NCBI GenBank assembly: GCA_018343915.1
Contig: JABRWF010000001.1
Location: forward strand, 1,178,001 to 1,242,000
Direction of reading: 5' to 3'
DNA length: 64,000 bases
Source of the DNA: Agroathelia rolfsii
Taxonomy: Eukaryota > Basidiomycota > Agaricomycetes > Amylocorticiales > Amylocorticiaceae
Below, piece by piece: positions 39,780 to 50,844 of the stretch. A program made the position numbers and the translations under genes. The notes beneath the pieces are model-generated. The model saw only the letters and a list, made by a program, of their open reading frames with translations, was not told the DNA's origin and searched no databases. The stretch's first letter is position 1. Every line of letters starts with the position of its first letter.

Positions 39780-40801
39780 GCGTCATCTACGATATCTTCC
39801 TATATTAGTATAATTTATTCTCTATCCTCTACGGTTTGTGTCTCTTGCGCCAACACCATGGCAATTCTTGACATTGACTGATGATGCTGTAGGAATTTAC
39901 TTGGGCGTTTACTTTCTATCCAACTATGCATTAATGAAAAATGCCAACATTACTCACCTACGAGCAGCCATATACATTACATGCGGGGGCATCCTGCTAG
40001 TGCTCAACACAATGTTTTTCTTGTGCACTCCTCTGCTGGGTCAAGCAATGTGGATTTCAAGTAGAAACAAATATACGTCCGACATAGTGGCTCAATACTA
40101 CGAATTCCAAGACGGAAGTACCACTAATTTTAGCTATACTATACTTGCAAATATAGAACTAGATATCTCCAATTTTCTAGCAGGTAGTCTTTTGGTAAGT
40201 AGCCATTGTGACCAGGTTGAACCAATATTGAATGGTATGGCAAATCTATCGTTGCTACATCATTTTTGGCTCAAGGCTGCGGATTGTAATTTTTCCCATT
40301 TTGATCTGCATTGCAACCTTCGGTAAGCCCTGCCAGCATTTGGCTCATAACTCTACAATTTAATCATTTAATTTTTATACGCATCAATAGGTTTGTCACT
40401 GGCAACCGTGCCTATTGGCCTTTCCACCAACTCTCGCCTCGATGGTCAAATCACGGCAGCTAGTATTGTACTCACCACTGCTGTCGATATCATGGTCACC
40501 ATCATGATTTCGTACAAAATCCTCTTCAAGAGAAGGGAAAGCACTCATTCAGAGAACAAGCGGCTGTATACCAACTTCGTTGCTATACTCACCGAGTCCG
40601 CTGCGCCCTGTGCCACGCTTGGTGTTATCGAACATATCGCCGATCAATAGTTTTGTAACGGTCAATCTTGCTGTTTTTCTTGTTTGAGTTTTTACTATTA
40701 AATGCAAGGGTTTTTTTATTTGTTTATGCACTTACCATCATATCCGAAAGGTGTTTTTCCCTCAACTGATTATCCTGCGCATTGCACAAGGAAGTGAATG
40801 A
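39780..40801 (+). pseudogene. Orphan multi-pass membrane protein, copy 4, decayed and dispersed
   Basis: Fifth member of the 14-20 kb family, on the other strand and about 20 kb away. All five exon remnants are in order. Exon 1 trace IFLY, stop, YNLFSILYG (to about 39832). Exon 2 GIYLGVYFLSNYALMKNANI through MWISSRNKYTSD. An intact exon 3, YRCYIIFGSRLRIVIFPIL (near 40250-40325). Exon 4 LATVPIGLSTNS through ILTESAAPCATLGVI. Exon 5 VFFPQLIILRIAQG (near 40755-40790). Lesions: a stop in exon 1; no AG before exon 3 where copies 1-3 have one; a frameshift after LGVI in exon 4, with the continuation NLAVFLV readable in another frame and ended by a stop where copies 2 and 3 have tryptophan; and an early stop in exon 5. 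Clearly not coding. Confidence 0.75.
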
Positions 40802-42210
40802 AAAAAGGAAACATCGATGGAACTGGCTCGGTGGCGCGATACAAATGCAAGATACCTACAACCCGAGCACGTATAATCCAGACCATGTGGAATCTGCCTT
40901 TACAGATCACCGTATTGATGACAAGATACATATTATATGGCTCTAAGCTTCAAGAATAAAAGTATGCCGTATCATACTACATGTAGCACCTATATCAACC
41001 ATGATTTATACTACATTTTAAGATATCCGTTGAAACCCTTTTAGATATTGCAGATACCGCGGATTGTAGCGAACAAGGCTTTGGATAGAATCCAAATCAT
41101 ATGCAGGTGCTGCCTCTATTGCCATATTCCTATTTTTGCTAAATTTGCGAACTCTACTTTGGGCAAAATAGGTTTAAACTGCCTATCGTAGAGTGCCTCC
41201 ATGTATTTATGTCTGGCGTAACATAACGCAACTATCATAAAGGAATTAAAAAATGAGTAAAGGAGAAAGGTACATGTTTCACTGGTGCTCGACTCGGAGA
41301 ATTCTCACGGCCCTATATGTAATCCCCACAGGGGCTCAAATACTATGAGTTCTCCTCCAGTGGTCAGGGCTGGTTCTATGCCCCCAAAACTTGAAAGCCT
41401 CTAATTTTGTATCGACACTACATGTAGTACGGGTTGAGCCTGCTTCTTACTGTCAAGTGTCTCTGATCCCTGGATTTCTTTGAATTTTGGAGGGCAAAAT
41501 TAGGTTTTGTTTTCAAAGTCCATGCCAGGGATTCTATATTCACCAGCCAAGCTTGAGGGCTGATCATCAAGACCAACAATATGGTACCGTACTTGCTCGC
41601 TTTCAGTCTTTGGTAACAATTCTATGTCTATCCATGAGTTTTATGATCATCTAACTTCATGAAAATATCTCACTGACGGCGCAGACACGGTAGGAGTTGT
41701 GACTGAAAGCGTTGAGTAATAAAGGCATATCCAGAAAGTATAAGATCCAGCGGTTACAAAAAAATTTAGCCAAGAAAGTGAAGAAGGTTGTCAGTAAAGG
41801 TAATAATGGGAATTGTGAAATGGTTAACTCAGAACTAGTCTCGATTGAAAGGAAATTAGAAGGTCAACCATGATAGTTTTTGCTTCTGAGTGGAATCTAC
41901 TTATACGCTTCTGGAACTTGAAGCTATGTCACGTTGGAATGATAGGATATCCTCAACGTGTTTATGGACCATCGTAATATCATTACGTGGTTTACGGTCT
42001 TTTTTCATAATAATCTCATCTATCAATCAAATTTCAAACGAATCACATTTGTGGGTTTTTACGATAGCCCTCAATGCCCTCTTCAAGTTCAAGCCTTCCC
42101 AGCTCAGACCGCACCATAGGAGAATAGTCTTGAGCATACTTCAGTCCGATTAGCCAGATGATGTATAATAGCACCGGTAGACACTATTCAGATGCTCTAG
42201 ATGTGACTGA
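40802..42210. other. 1.4 kb without a supported gene
   Basis: No frame with recognisable homology. It holds the promoter of the RCC1-like gene. I looked for transposon or membrane-family remains and found none I could defend. Confidence 0.4.
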
Positions 42211-43749
42211 ATGGCGGATACCCCACAGCAAAATCTGGCCATAGCGACTCACCAGCATACTTTTGGTCAAGTCGTTCATTCGGGTGCTGCCAGTGGTGGC
42301 AGTGTCAAAATATTTACCCAACAACTCGGAGTCAAACATATCTACTCAGGCCAACTTGAAGATTTTCCCGAACATGTTCAAGTCATCTGCTGGTGCCAAA
42401 TGCCGGTCGAAATAACACTTTTATCTTCAGGCTCCAATGCACACGGTCAACTTGCTAATGGCACCCTTAAAGATTCCCACGTATTTCAAGCGTGTCTTTT
42501 TTCGTTCCACGATGAAGACGCTAGCCAAGATGGATTGCTGTCAAGCCTTGGATATACTTTACGAAATGTTTCCTGTGGCGCCAACCATACATTAGCTCTC
42601 CTAGAGAGAAGACCTCCAAATTCACCTCACTGTATTAGGGAGCTTTGGGGATGTGGTGATGGAAGCAAAGGGCAGCTAGGTCCGGATTTGTATGGCGCTG
42701 AAGACAACAAAGTGTTTAGACGCATCGACTTGGAATCGTCACTCGAACAATACGGGCTAGAACAATATCAGCTCAAGGCCGTCGCAGCCAACTGGGAAAC
42801 ATCTTTTGCCGTTCTTGAGCGCTCTGGCTCTAGTGATGTCTTAATCTCGATGGGCTCAAATGATTATGGAAATCTTGGCTCTAGACATGGCATTACGGAC
42901 TCTCATGGACTTCACATTGTATCCTTTCAAGATGCGTTAAATAGCATCACGATGGAGGGCTCACAAAACAAGCCGTTCATAATCAAAATCGATGACATCG
43001 CTACAGGCATGCATCACAATTTGCTTAAACTCCGCGTCATGAATGACGACCAAACCCAGACAATATGTCATGTCGTCGCTGGCTGGGGAAGATGTCGCCA
43101 CGGCCAAATCGGCACCATTACTTCTACGACTCATACGAAGTCGCCAGCATTCGTCTCATCTCCTGTCCTTGTACAAACTCCCAGCCCATCCGAATGTGTC
43201 ATTTCAATGTCAGCTGGTGGCCAGCATAGCGTACTCCTTGAGGCCTCGGGTAGCATGCAGCCCCTGGGGTCAAACCGGAAGTTCCAGCTAAACGGCGTGG
43301 TAGATTGGCATGACATCAAAGCCATAACATGCTCTTGGAACGGTACATATGCTCTTCGTAAAGACGGCAAGGTCCTTTCGACTGGTAGTCCTGAGAAGGG
43401 CCAGCTAGGTCGAGATATCTCATCCGGAAACGATCTTGCTGCCATCGTGGAACTGCCCATCGATAAACGAATATCGAAGATTGTCGCCGGTAGTGAGCAT
43501 GTCTTGGCCGTCCTCGCTAGTCCAGGTGATCCTGTACTGGTAGAATCCGAAGTGTGGGGGTGGGGTTGGAATGAGCATGGCAATCTAGGTCTGGGACACA
43601 ATGATGATATTCACCGGCCAACGAAACTATGGCCTTCTGGGACTGCGGAAATCTACGAAGGGCGGAGAGTTGTCGGTGTCTGGGCCGGATGTGGTACAAG
43701 CTGGATTGCCGTAGAATCGGGTGAAGATGATGGATTAGTCAATTCATGA
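42211..43749 (+). CDS. RCC1-repeat (beta-propeller) protein, ATS1-like
   Basis: Intronless, 512 codons. Repeats of RCC1 type are visible: SSGSNAHGQLANG, LWGCGDGSKGQLG, SMGSNDYGNLGS, AGWGRCRHGQIG, LSTGSPEKGQLGRD and GWGWNEHGNLGLGHNDDIHRPT, each followed by a ..VSCGANHTLAL.. or ..VAGSEHVLAVL..-type strand. The protein should fold as a seven-bladed propeller. Single-domain fungal proteins like this (yeast Ats1) act with diphthamide and tRNA wobble-uridine modification enzymes, while true RCC1 is the Ran exchange factor; the spacing here fits the Ats1 group better, by inference. The frame opens at 42211, but the first repeat starts right after the ATG at 42400, which has a better context, so the real protein may be 449 residues. 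The lack of introns is unusual for this window. Confidence 0.8.
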   Translation: MADTPQQNLAIATHQHTFGQVVHSGAASGGSVKIFTQQLGVKHIYSGQLEDFPEHVQVICWCQMPVEITLLSSGSNAHGQLANGTLKDSHVFQACLFSFHDEDASQDGLLSSLGYTLRNVSCGANHTLALLERRPPNSPHCIRELWGCGDGSKGQLGPDLYGAEDNKVFRRIDLESSLEQYGLEQYQLKAVAANWETSFAVLERSGSSDVLISMGSNDYGNLGSRHGITDSHGLHIVSFQDALNSITMEGSQNKPFIIKIDDIATGMHHNLLKLRVMNDDQTQTICHVVAGWGRCRHGQIGTITSTTHTKSPAFVSSPVLVQTPSPSECVISMSAGGQHSVLLEASGSMQPLGSNRKFQLNGVVDWHDIKAITCSWNGTYALRKDGKVLSTGSPEKGQLGRDISSGNDLAAIVELPIDKRISKIVAGSEHVLAVLASPGDPVLVESEVWGWGWNEHGNLGLGHNDDIHRPTKLWPSGTAEIYEGRRVVGVWAGCGTSWIAVESGEDDGLVNS

Positions 43750-44050
43750 AGACCTCCACTTAAGCCTGAAGCTAGATCTTCTTGTATCAACAAACCTCCC
43801 AATATTATCTTTACTTCAGAATGCTAGCGCCTGATGGTTGTTCGAATTAAACAAAAAAAAAAAACACCATTTCCTAAAACTGAGGCTTAACGCCATCAAC
43901 TACACTGATATAGTACACAAAACAGGCGTGAGGTGAGAGGAAATATAACTATCGTATGTATGCCGATCGTGAGAATCATGAATCGAATTTTTAAGATGAT
44001 AAAAAGAAGTAGGATATCAGCGGAGAATATGGCATAGATCGATCGGCTGA
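43750..44050. other. Convergent 3' region
   Basis: 300 bp between two stop codons of convergent genes, with an A11 run near 43853. No gene seen. Confidence 0.5.
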
Positions 44051-46313
44051 TCAAGCATCGGACATATCCACGGTCTGCTTCTCGCCAATGTCGCTCGCGT
44101 TACCCCTCTTGCCTTCGTTGATAGGCAGATGTTTGTCAGCCGGCTGCCATTTGGACGAGTTCCAGGGCTTAATGCCGCTACGATACATCTCATCAACCTC
44201 TTCGAGCGAAAGACCCTTGGTCTCGGGGATGAAGAGATATACGTATACCGCGCCGAATATGAGCATGCCGAAGAAAATGAGCAGGATGAGTGGGCCGATC
44301 TTGTCTGCAATCTTAGGGGAAAAGTAGGCGAGGAGGAAGTTCCATATCCAGTCTATGGTAGATGATGTGGTGAGATTGTTGTTCTACATAGAGCAGAGAA
44401 TTTCGAGTAATGAAGACATACTGGTTGCAGCTCCAAGAGCGATAGACTTGGGTCGGACACGGAGAGGGAAGGACTCGCCGAGGTAGACCCATGGTGTGGG
44501 GCCCCAGAAGGTAGAGAAGAAAAAGAGGTGAAGAACAGCGAAGGCGATAAGAGTATCACCCCCGGACTTGTTGCGTGCTGACAGCTGTGATTTGGGCGTA
44601 CCACTGGGTGCTAGGGTAAAGTGACCAACAAGACCAGCCTAAACAGTAATAATTGAATGAGTGGTTGATGAGCTTATAGAGGCGCGGTCGGATACTAACA
44701 ATGAGTGCACAACAAGCCTCGAGAATGGCACCGGTAAGCAAAGAGCGACGACGACCCCAGGTTTCGATTGTGATCATAGCGGGAATAGTTCCAGCAACGG
44801 AAACGGCACCCAAGATAGTTTGAATTACATAAGGGTTCAGTGAGGTTCCAGCAGATTGGAAGAACGTGTCGCCATAATAGTCTAAATGTATCCTGTAAAT
44901 GAACCACTGTGGCATGTAGTGAGGCGCAACAACTTACAGTAGAAGTTTTGACCGTTGAGCTGCTGAATAAATTGCAGCATCATACCGTTTCCGGTACGCT
45001 TCCACAGTGCGTTACGCGTGCTGAAACATTCTGCCCAGGTCGCCTTGCCACCCTCATTTTCTGCACGTAAGCCAAGTTGAAGCTCTTCGATAACCTCTTC
45101 GACAAGATCATCATTAACGGGAACGCTGTTGAGCTCTGCAATGACAGCCCTAGCCTCGTCCTCACGTCCAGTACCAAGTAAGTGACGACTTGGAGCCAAT
45201 ATTTGTAAGCATGAATAGTTCCGAAAGGGACGACGTAGAACTTACGGAGACTCAGGTAAGAAGAAGATACCGGAGAGGAGAATAAGACCCCATAGCATCT
45301 GAAGGCCAACCGGAATCTTCCAAGATGCGCTGTTGTTGATGGCATGCGTTCCAAGGTCGACGACGTAGCTGATAAATATACTGAAAACAATCGTTTCAAT
45401 CCTTGTTCGGAAAATCGGAAAGCGATGATAACATACCCTATGATGATTTGAAGCTGATAGAGCACCAACATCATGCCACGAATAGCCTTGGGTGACGTCT
45501 CACCATTGTACAGGGGCACAATAGCGGACATAGCACCGACACCTGTGTAAAAGACCGGCATTAGCGAGAATAAAGGGCATGATGGCGTGATACTCACCCA
45601 AACCGGCAACAAAGCGTCCAATAGTAATTTGTACCATGGACTTGACAGTTGCGGTTTGAATCACGACACCAATCGTGAATATCGCAGACCAGAAGAGAAT
45701 GGATCCACGACGGCCAACACGGTCTGAGGTAATCGCCTGTGCTAGTGCACCCCTAAAAGTAGGTTTTTTGAGTGGATAATGGCTTAAGTCCGTCAACTGG
45801 GTGCTCTCTTACACGAATGTTCTGATAGCCATATCATCAGTACTTAAAAGCTTGGCATGTAGGCTAAACCATGCTTACCCAGCGGAAAGTAATGATGTAA
45901 TTATGGACTGTCGCGATGAGGATAGAACCCAGGAACCATTCTCATATTGGCCAAACGTTTTGACGAATTCAGGCATGATCAAGCATCCCTAAAGGCATCA
46001 TAATGATGAGATGGGTGGCGTATATCATGTGAGATACTATTTACCGAAATGACACCGATGTCGTATCCAAAGAGGAAACCTAAAGGATGCAATTCTACAA
46101 AAATACGTTAAGAAGGTGCTCAAGTAGGGATACAAACTCTATGATACTCACAGTACTTGACGTGGTGAGCTAGCGAACTCCTGCAAACCTCCTGTAGGCG
46201 GAAATTATAAGTCAGCAAGAGCCCTTCATGGTTAAAGGGAGGAGATATTAACCAAACGCAACAAAAATGGCGAAGAGGATGGCCCGCTTGTTGGTGGGTG
46301 CCGTTCGAGCCAT
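44051..46313 (-). CDS. MFS sugar transporter (hexose transporter family)
   Basis: Twelve-helix plasma-membrane sugar/proton symporter family. ATG 46313 gives MARTAPTNKRAILFAIFVAF. Downstream exons give GFLFGYDIGVIS, MPEFVKTFGQYENGSW, SDRVGRRGSILFWSA (loop 2-3 motif), GRFVAGLGVGAMSAIVPLYNGE, PKAIRGMMLVLYQLQI, PESPSRHLLGTGREDEARAV, MLQFIQQLNGQNFYYYYG (QQxxGxNxxxYY motif), ETWGRRRSLLTG, WGPTPWVYLGESFPLRVRPKS and PETKGLSLEEVDEMY, ending at 44051 after a polar tail. The sugar cannot be told from sequence. Joining exon 1 to the GFLFGYD exon needs care: direct splicing gives VAFGFLFG, while a 3-nt microexon (46189-46191) would give the family-standard VAFGGFLFG. Around ten introns. Confidence 0.88.
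46189..46191 (-). other. Candidate 3-nt microexon in the sugar transporter
   Basis: On the minus strand CCTACAG|GAG|GTTTGC places three bases between an acceptor and a donor in the otherwise long first intron (46252 down to about 46090). Exon 1 ends in phase 1 with ..GCG TTT G. Adding GAG and then GT TTC restores GCG TTT GGA GGT TTC, the conserved glycine pair. A 40-nt alternative exon ending at the next GTGAG donor would break the frame. Confidence 0.35.
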
Positions 46314-48411
46314 GGTGTCTTGAGGGCAAAAGCAAAGCCGGCGGCTATGGGGAAAGGAACGACAGAATGTCAGCTTTTGCTGCCAGTTTTTATACCTTTC
46401 GCATAATGTGCTTCACCTGAGATTACTCTTCGATCACGTTGCATCACCTGCTGGCCGCAGAAGACAGAGCCTCATCACCCCGTCCCCGGGCCGCTGTGGG
46501 GTAAGGGCGGGGGAGGAAATTCCAGACGAATACTCTGATGTCACCTCCATCCCATCCTTGTGCCCCGGATTGTCCACCATCTGTTTCAAGTGGTAACAGG
46601 ATGTTTTAGGAGTCGATGACGACACAAACTTTCCTTTCTTTAGACAAGAACGTCAATGGCAAGACCTCAAGATTTTGCACGATGTTTTGATATATCGGTG
46701 TAATCGAATCCATGTCCAGTCATGTGCTGAAAATACGTTGAACGGTTAACTCGTTCCTGGCACGATGTCCGGCGCTCGGGTCTCACCAGGAGCAAGCATC
46801 GCAGTTGTCCTCTTATTTGAATCGAGGACAAGTGTTATTTTGACCTATATGAGGTAGGCACATGGTCATTTGCTAATGGAAATTACAAGAGAGCAAGTCA
46901 TTGAATTGTAACTGGAAGTGGAAATGCGGTCATGGTCTTTACTTGCGCCGCCGGAAGTGCGGATAGTCGCAGGTCATAAGACCTGATCCTCTCAGGCCCC
47001 GAGATCACATGTCCATTCCTGCCATTGCCGCCGGTAACGTTTTTCCGGCTAGTCGTCTCGAAATGGCAAAAATTATACATGCTTAGTGCTCTACAGGATA
47101 TTCCTGCAACTGACATAAGTTGTGTTCATACTTCGAAGATCGCACAGCCTGGGCCACTGCCTCCAGCAGCCTAGCTGAGTTGACTACCACAACTTGTGGA
47201 TACAGCAAGCAGCCAGTCATGCACTATGGCCGGGAGAGCATAGTAGACAGATGTTATGCAGCAAATGGAGACAATACGACCTGTGCTCACAGCACAGTGC
47301 CCTTTAAAAGGCGGCCAGCCTTCAGCTTTCAAGTCAATTGTCAGTCGCCATCACACTTCAAGCTTCGAGTTTCATCAACAAATGGACCTGGGATACCCGT
47401 ACAGCTTTTCTCTACCGTTCATATGCCTCTATGCTCCCTGCTCGTGTGTCTCAGCCTTTCAATTCTGCTAGTTTGCATCTGACGGCGTTGATGCGGCAAA
47501 ATCATCACTGTGGCTCTCTTCGGGCTCTTGATGTGCGATGCATGATGCCTCAAAACTTTTCTCTGCTGTTACCCGTGACCAAGCTCCCATCAAGCCCTGA
47601 AAGGCAGAAGCTCTAAAGCTTGATCCATCATCTCGTTTTATACAAGTCTCGGTCATGCGCCCTAAAAGCCTATGGCCTGTGTCGCTATCTCAACGCTTCT
47701 ACCTAAGCCATTACTATCACCTGGTTACACTGGCAAGGGCACACTGCGGAGTCAACACTTAGCTTTATCATCATAAATTCCATGCTCGACGAACACATGA
47801 CTTCTGTACCTGGATGTCGAGACTGACAGCATAACTTAGCTGTGGGACTTCTTGTGATTTTGTTGGCACCATCAAGACTTCTTTCATTATGCCACGTTGC
47901 AAATGCTACATGGTTCTTTGTGGGCTCCGCTGTTGATATACCTTGGGACTATTTTCATAGAGAACTCGAGAATGTGACTGCATAACGAGCAAAAAAGAAA
48001 AATCCAACTGTCTCCCTGCTCTCATTGTTCTTATGATTTGCTCTTGCTATCCTAATGGCTTCCCTACAACATGTCAAATTCTTTAGTGATAACGCAGTCT
48101 ACCAAACAACTTCAGAGGGATTGGTGCTGATTGGCATCAATTCCATCTTCCAAAAAGATGACACCGGTTCTCTGCTGAAGTATGTGAACAGCAAAGATAT
48201 ACTCTTTGTATGTTTTACAAGCACTCGGCGGGGTCACTGTGTCAATAATTTTTCATCAACCTTTGCTCGCTTTGTGCGAATGATTTCCCTAAATACATTA
48301 TTCATACTCGATAAAGAGTAAGCCCAGTGGAGCATCTGGAATATGGCGAATGTGGTGAGTGTTCTACTATTCCGTACCGCGTTCCATGCTTATTACTATT
48401 TTACTATGTTG
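46314..48411. other. 2.1 kb without a supported gene
   Basis: Upstream of the sugar transporter and downstream of the hydrolase. Frames at 47120-47482 (+) and 48055-48321 (+) have no recognisable homology or splice-supported partners. Probably promoter sequence and spacer. Confidence 0.4.
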
Positions 48412-49646
48412 ATGCATGTTGGATGCAATCCATATAGACCTTGAACGTCTCTTCAGGATCCTCCCAGTGCATCTATAATTATTTGTAATATTTTGTGAGC
48501 CTGTACCATTTGCGCTGATAAACAATCTTGAGGTACGTACGAAATGATTCCCTCCCGGAACAAATTTACTCTTGATAAATCCGCCCCCGAGCTCTTTATT
48601 TATGTCTTCTACGGCCCAAAGGCATGCTACGCTCAGGCCAATCGTATTCTCCCCGGCAATAATCCATGTATCCATCTTTGGAAAGAGCGCCCTCCTCTCT
48701 GCCCCAAATAACACCTTGCGGACCATGGCATGCACGCTTGGTGAGCATTGGGGTTCAAATGGATTATCTACCAGCGAGCCGGTTCTATCTTCCGCATATG
48801 ATTCTGTAGGAACGTTATAAATGCTTGGTACTCGCTTATTAGATGGTGCAGCATAAGTAAGTGAGTCAAATGATCGATCTGTCAAGCTCTTGTGTTCGTA
48901 ATAAGACATGATCCAATGATCTGCGACTGCGAAACGCTCCCTATCAGGAATGGCTGGATCTGCGAATGGCCACCATTGCGTTGGGGGTACTGGGAAGCCC
49001 AAGTTGTGCAAGAGTGGATCTGAATATGCCTCACGTTACACGAAGATCCGGGCTTGAAGGTAATACAGTGTGTACATACCTTCAAGTATCAACACTCTGA
49101 TCCGATCCCTTAGTCTTTTTTGGGCATCTTCTGATAAGGACTCTATTTGTGCCATCAAAGCCAACGCGAAAGTAGATCCTGAAGACCAGCCCAAAATCAC
49201 AATACCTCCCCTTTTTCTATCATGCGAGATCGCTGGGATATTGTGCTCCTGCGCAAACAAATCGCAGAAGGTTGCCAGTTGAGTACCCCAAGCCTTGAGC
49301 AATATCTCTGCATCTTCTGGTTTTGCTGATTTGATTGCTTCCCTTTCCGCCTCGGTAAAAGCCGTCGATCCAGGATAATTTCGACGTGACACGGATACCC
49401 ATCGGATTCCCGATGCATGAGAAAGAGCAGCAACTTTGTCAAATATGGCTCAAAAAAATCATTTTCGATGAGATAATCATGGTGCATGATTAGGAAGAAG
49501 ATAGAAGTACCTGTAGAGAATCCAGTCCCATGTATGGCAATTATTGTGATGTAATCTTCACGTAAATTGGAAGGAGTTCCCGAGTCAGAGAATGCTAACT
49601 TCGTGCCATTATCGTCGACTTGAATCGTAGATGGGGTGGTCGTCAT
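48412..49646 (-). CDS. Alpha/beta-hydrolase fold protein
   Basis: ATG 49646 starts MTTTPSTIQVDDNGTKLAF. TIIAIHGTGFSTG is the strand-3/oxyanion HG motif. Next come an exon IFDKVAALSHASGIRWVSV, RRNYPGSTAFTEAE, and the nucleophile elbow GIVILGWSSGSTFALAL (GWSSGS, Ser nucleophile; near 49170-49205). A cap region follows with FPVPPTQWWPFADPAIPDRERF, WIIAGENTIGLSVACLWAVE in the Asp-region position, and FVPGGNHF with the catalytic His. The frame reads on past GGNHF, but a GTACGT donor there and a TATAG acceptor near 48480 give a last exon MHWEDPEETFKVYMD ending at 48412, which fits the family (NHF..HW..P). Substrate unknown; no signal peptide. An upstream in-frame start is possible about ten codons before 49646. 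Confidence 0.75.
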
Positions 49647-50844
49647 TGTGCTTCCGCTGGTATACCTTTGAAGCACCTCTACGGCCTGAGGCTATGAGAG
49701 TTACTGGGTAACAGATATTTATACTTCTCATTAGCCGCTTACCCTATCGGTTAGCGCAAACCGGTTTTGAGCTTGAGGACGCGTGTTTAATCAATTACTC
49801 ACATGTGCAAGAGCTTTGGCTGACTCAGCTGTCGGACTTGACGCTCTTCGTATTTTGCTCAAGGGTCTTGCCTCAATGCTCAGTTGCTTGCTTTCTACTG
49901 TACTAGTACATTAATGTGCTTGGCGCAAGTAGCACCAGAACTCTCAAAAATGCTTGGATCTATACGGGTAAGGGTAAGATATGTACCTATGTGCCTTATC
50001 ATTCCTTGGGTGCCGTTTTGATGCTAAGATCATTGGCTAAGATCATCAAAGCTACTGAAGTCGCGCTTTTGCCATCCAAGTTGCTTAGAAACGCATCACT
50101 CTTGGCTCACTAGAATTGGAAACCTAGTGGCTAGCGATTTGGAGCTCATTCGTACCTTTGTTTTCGAATACACAATGGCACTTCGCAGCCTTTCTTACCT
50201 GCTAGTGGTCATTGTCTCTCGTATGTCTCGTATTTATAGAAAATTTTGGTCTCATCATTTTCTCTGATAGGCGTTATTTCCACAACTCATTATGTTGCGT
50301 AGGGCAAAGGGTGTCGCATGGACAACTGCATCCACCAAGGCAGACAATTTCTCTTACTCGATAGATACTTTTTTTTTTGTGGTCCCCGAAAGCTCTGATA
50401 TAAAGGGCGCATATGAACTATACGAGCCACAACACAACGCGCAATCTTGAAACATGTTAGTAGTATATACATATAGCATTCTGAATACACCAATACCTAC
50501 CAAGCAAATGAGGAATTGTGGCCTCGGATGATTTACATACCAAAACCCTTAAACATGTTGCGGTTGGTAGCAGATTTTCAATATAGGCACAAATAAATTG
50601 TTTGAATAGCAAACGGAACTATTTCAGCTCGAGCTTGGGGAAGGTGAGTATATGCGCAGAATGCATTACGTGTATATACACCCCGGCATCGTAAGTTATT
50701 GAAACTATCACATTCACAACAGCGTTTCACCCATTATTATGTATGGGAAGGACATACGAGTATATAGTGAGTATAGTACTAGTACATGTAAAACAAATCA
50801 TTCACAAGTCCACCAAGCCTTTACTCTCGTCGCGTTTTCAAAAA
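49647..50844. other. 1.2 kb without a supported gene
   Basis: Holds the hydrolase promoter and the 3' end of the unknown gene. A stretch near 49743-49757 looks like a tRNA D-arm, but no anticodon or T-arm follows. Nothing else seen. Confidence 0.4.

Noticed and set aside
49743..49790. tRNA-like D-arm (TATCGGTTAGCGC)
   Set aside because: No matching acceptor stem, anticodon arm or T-arm could be found on either strand.
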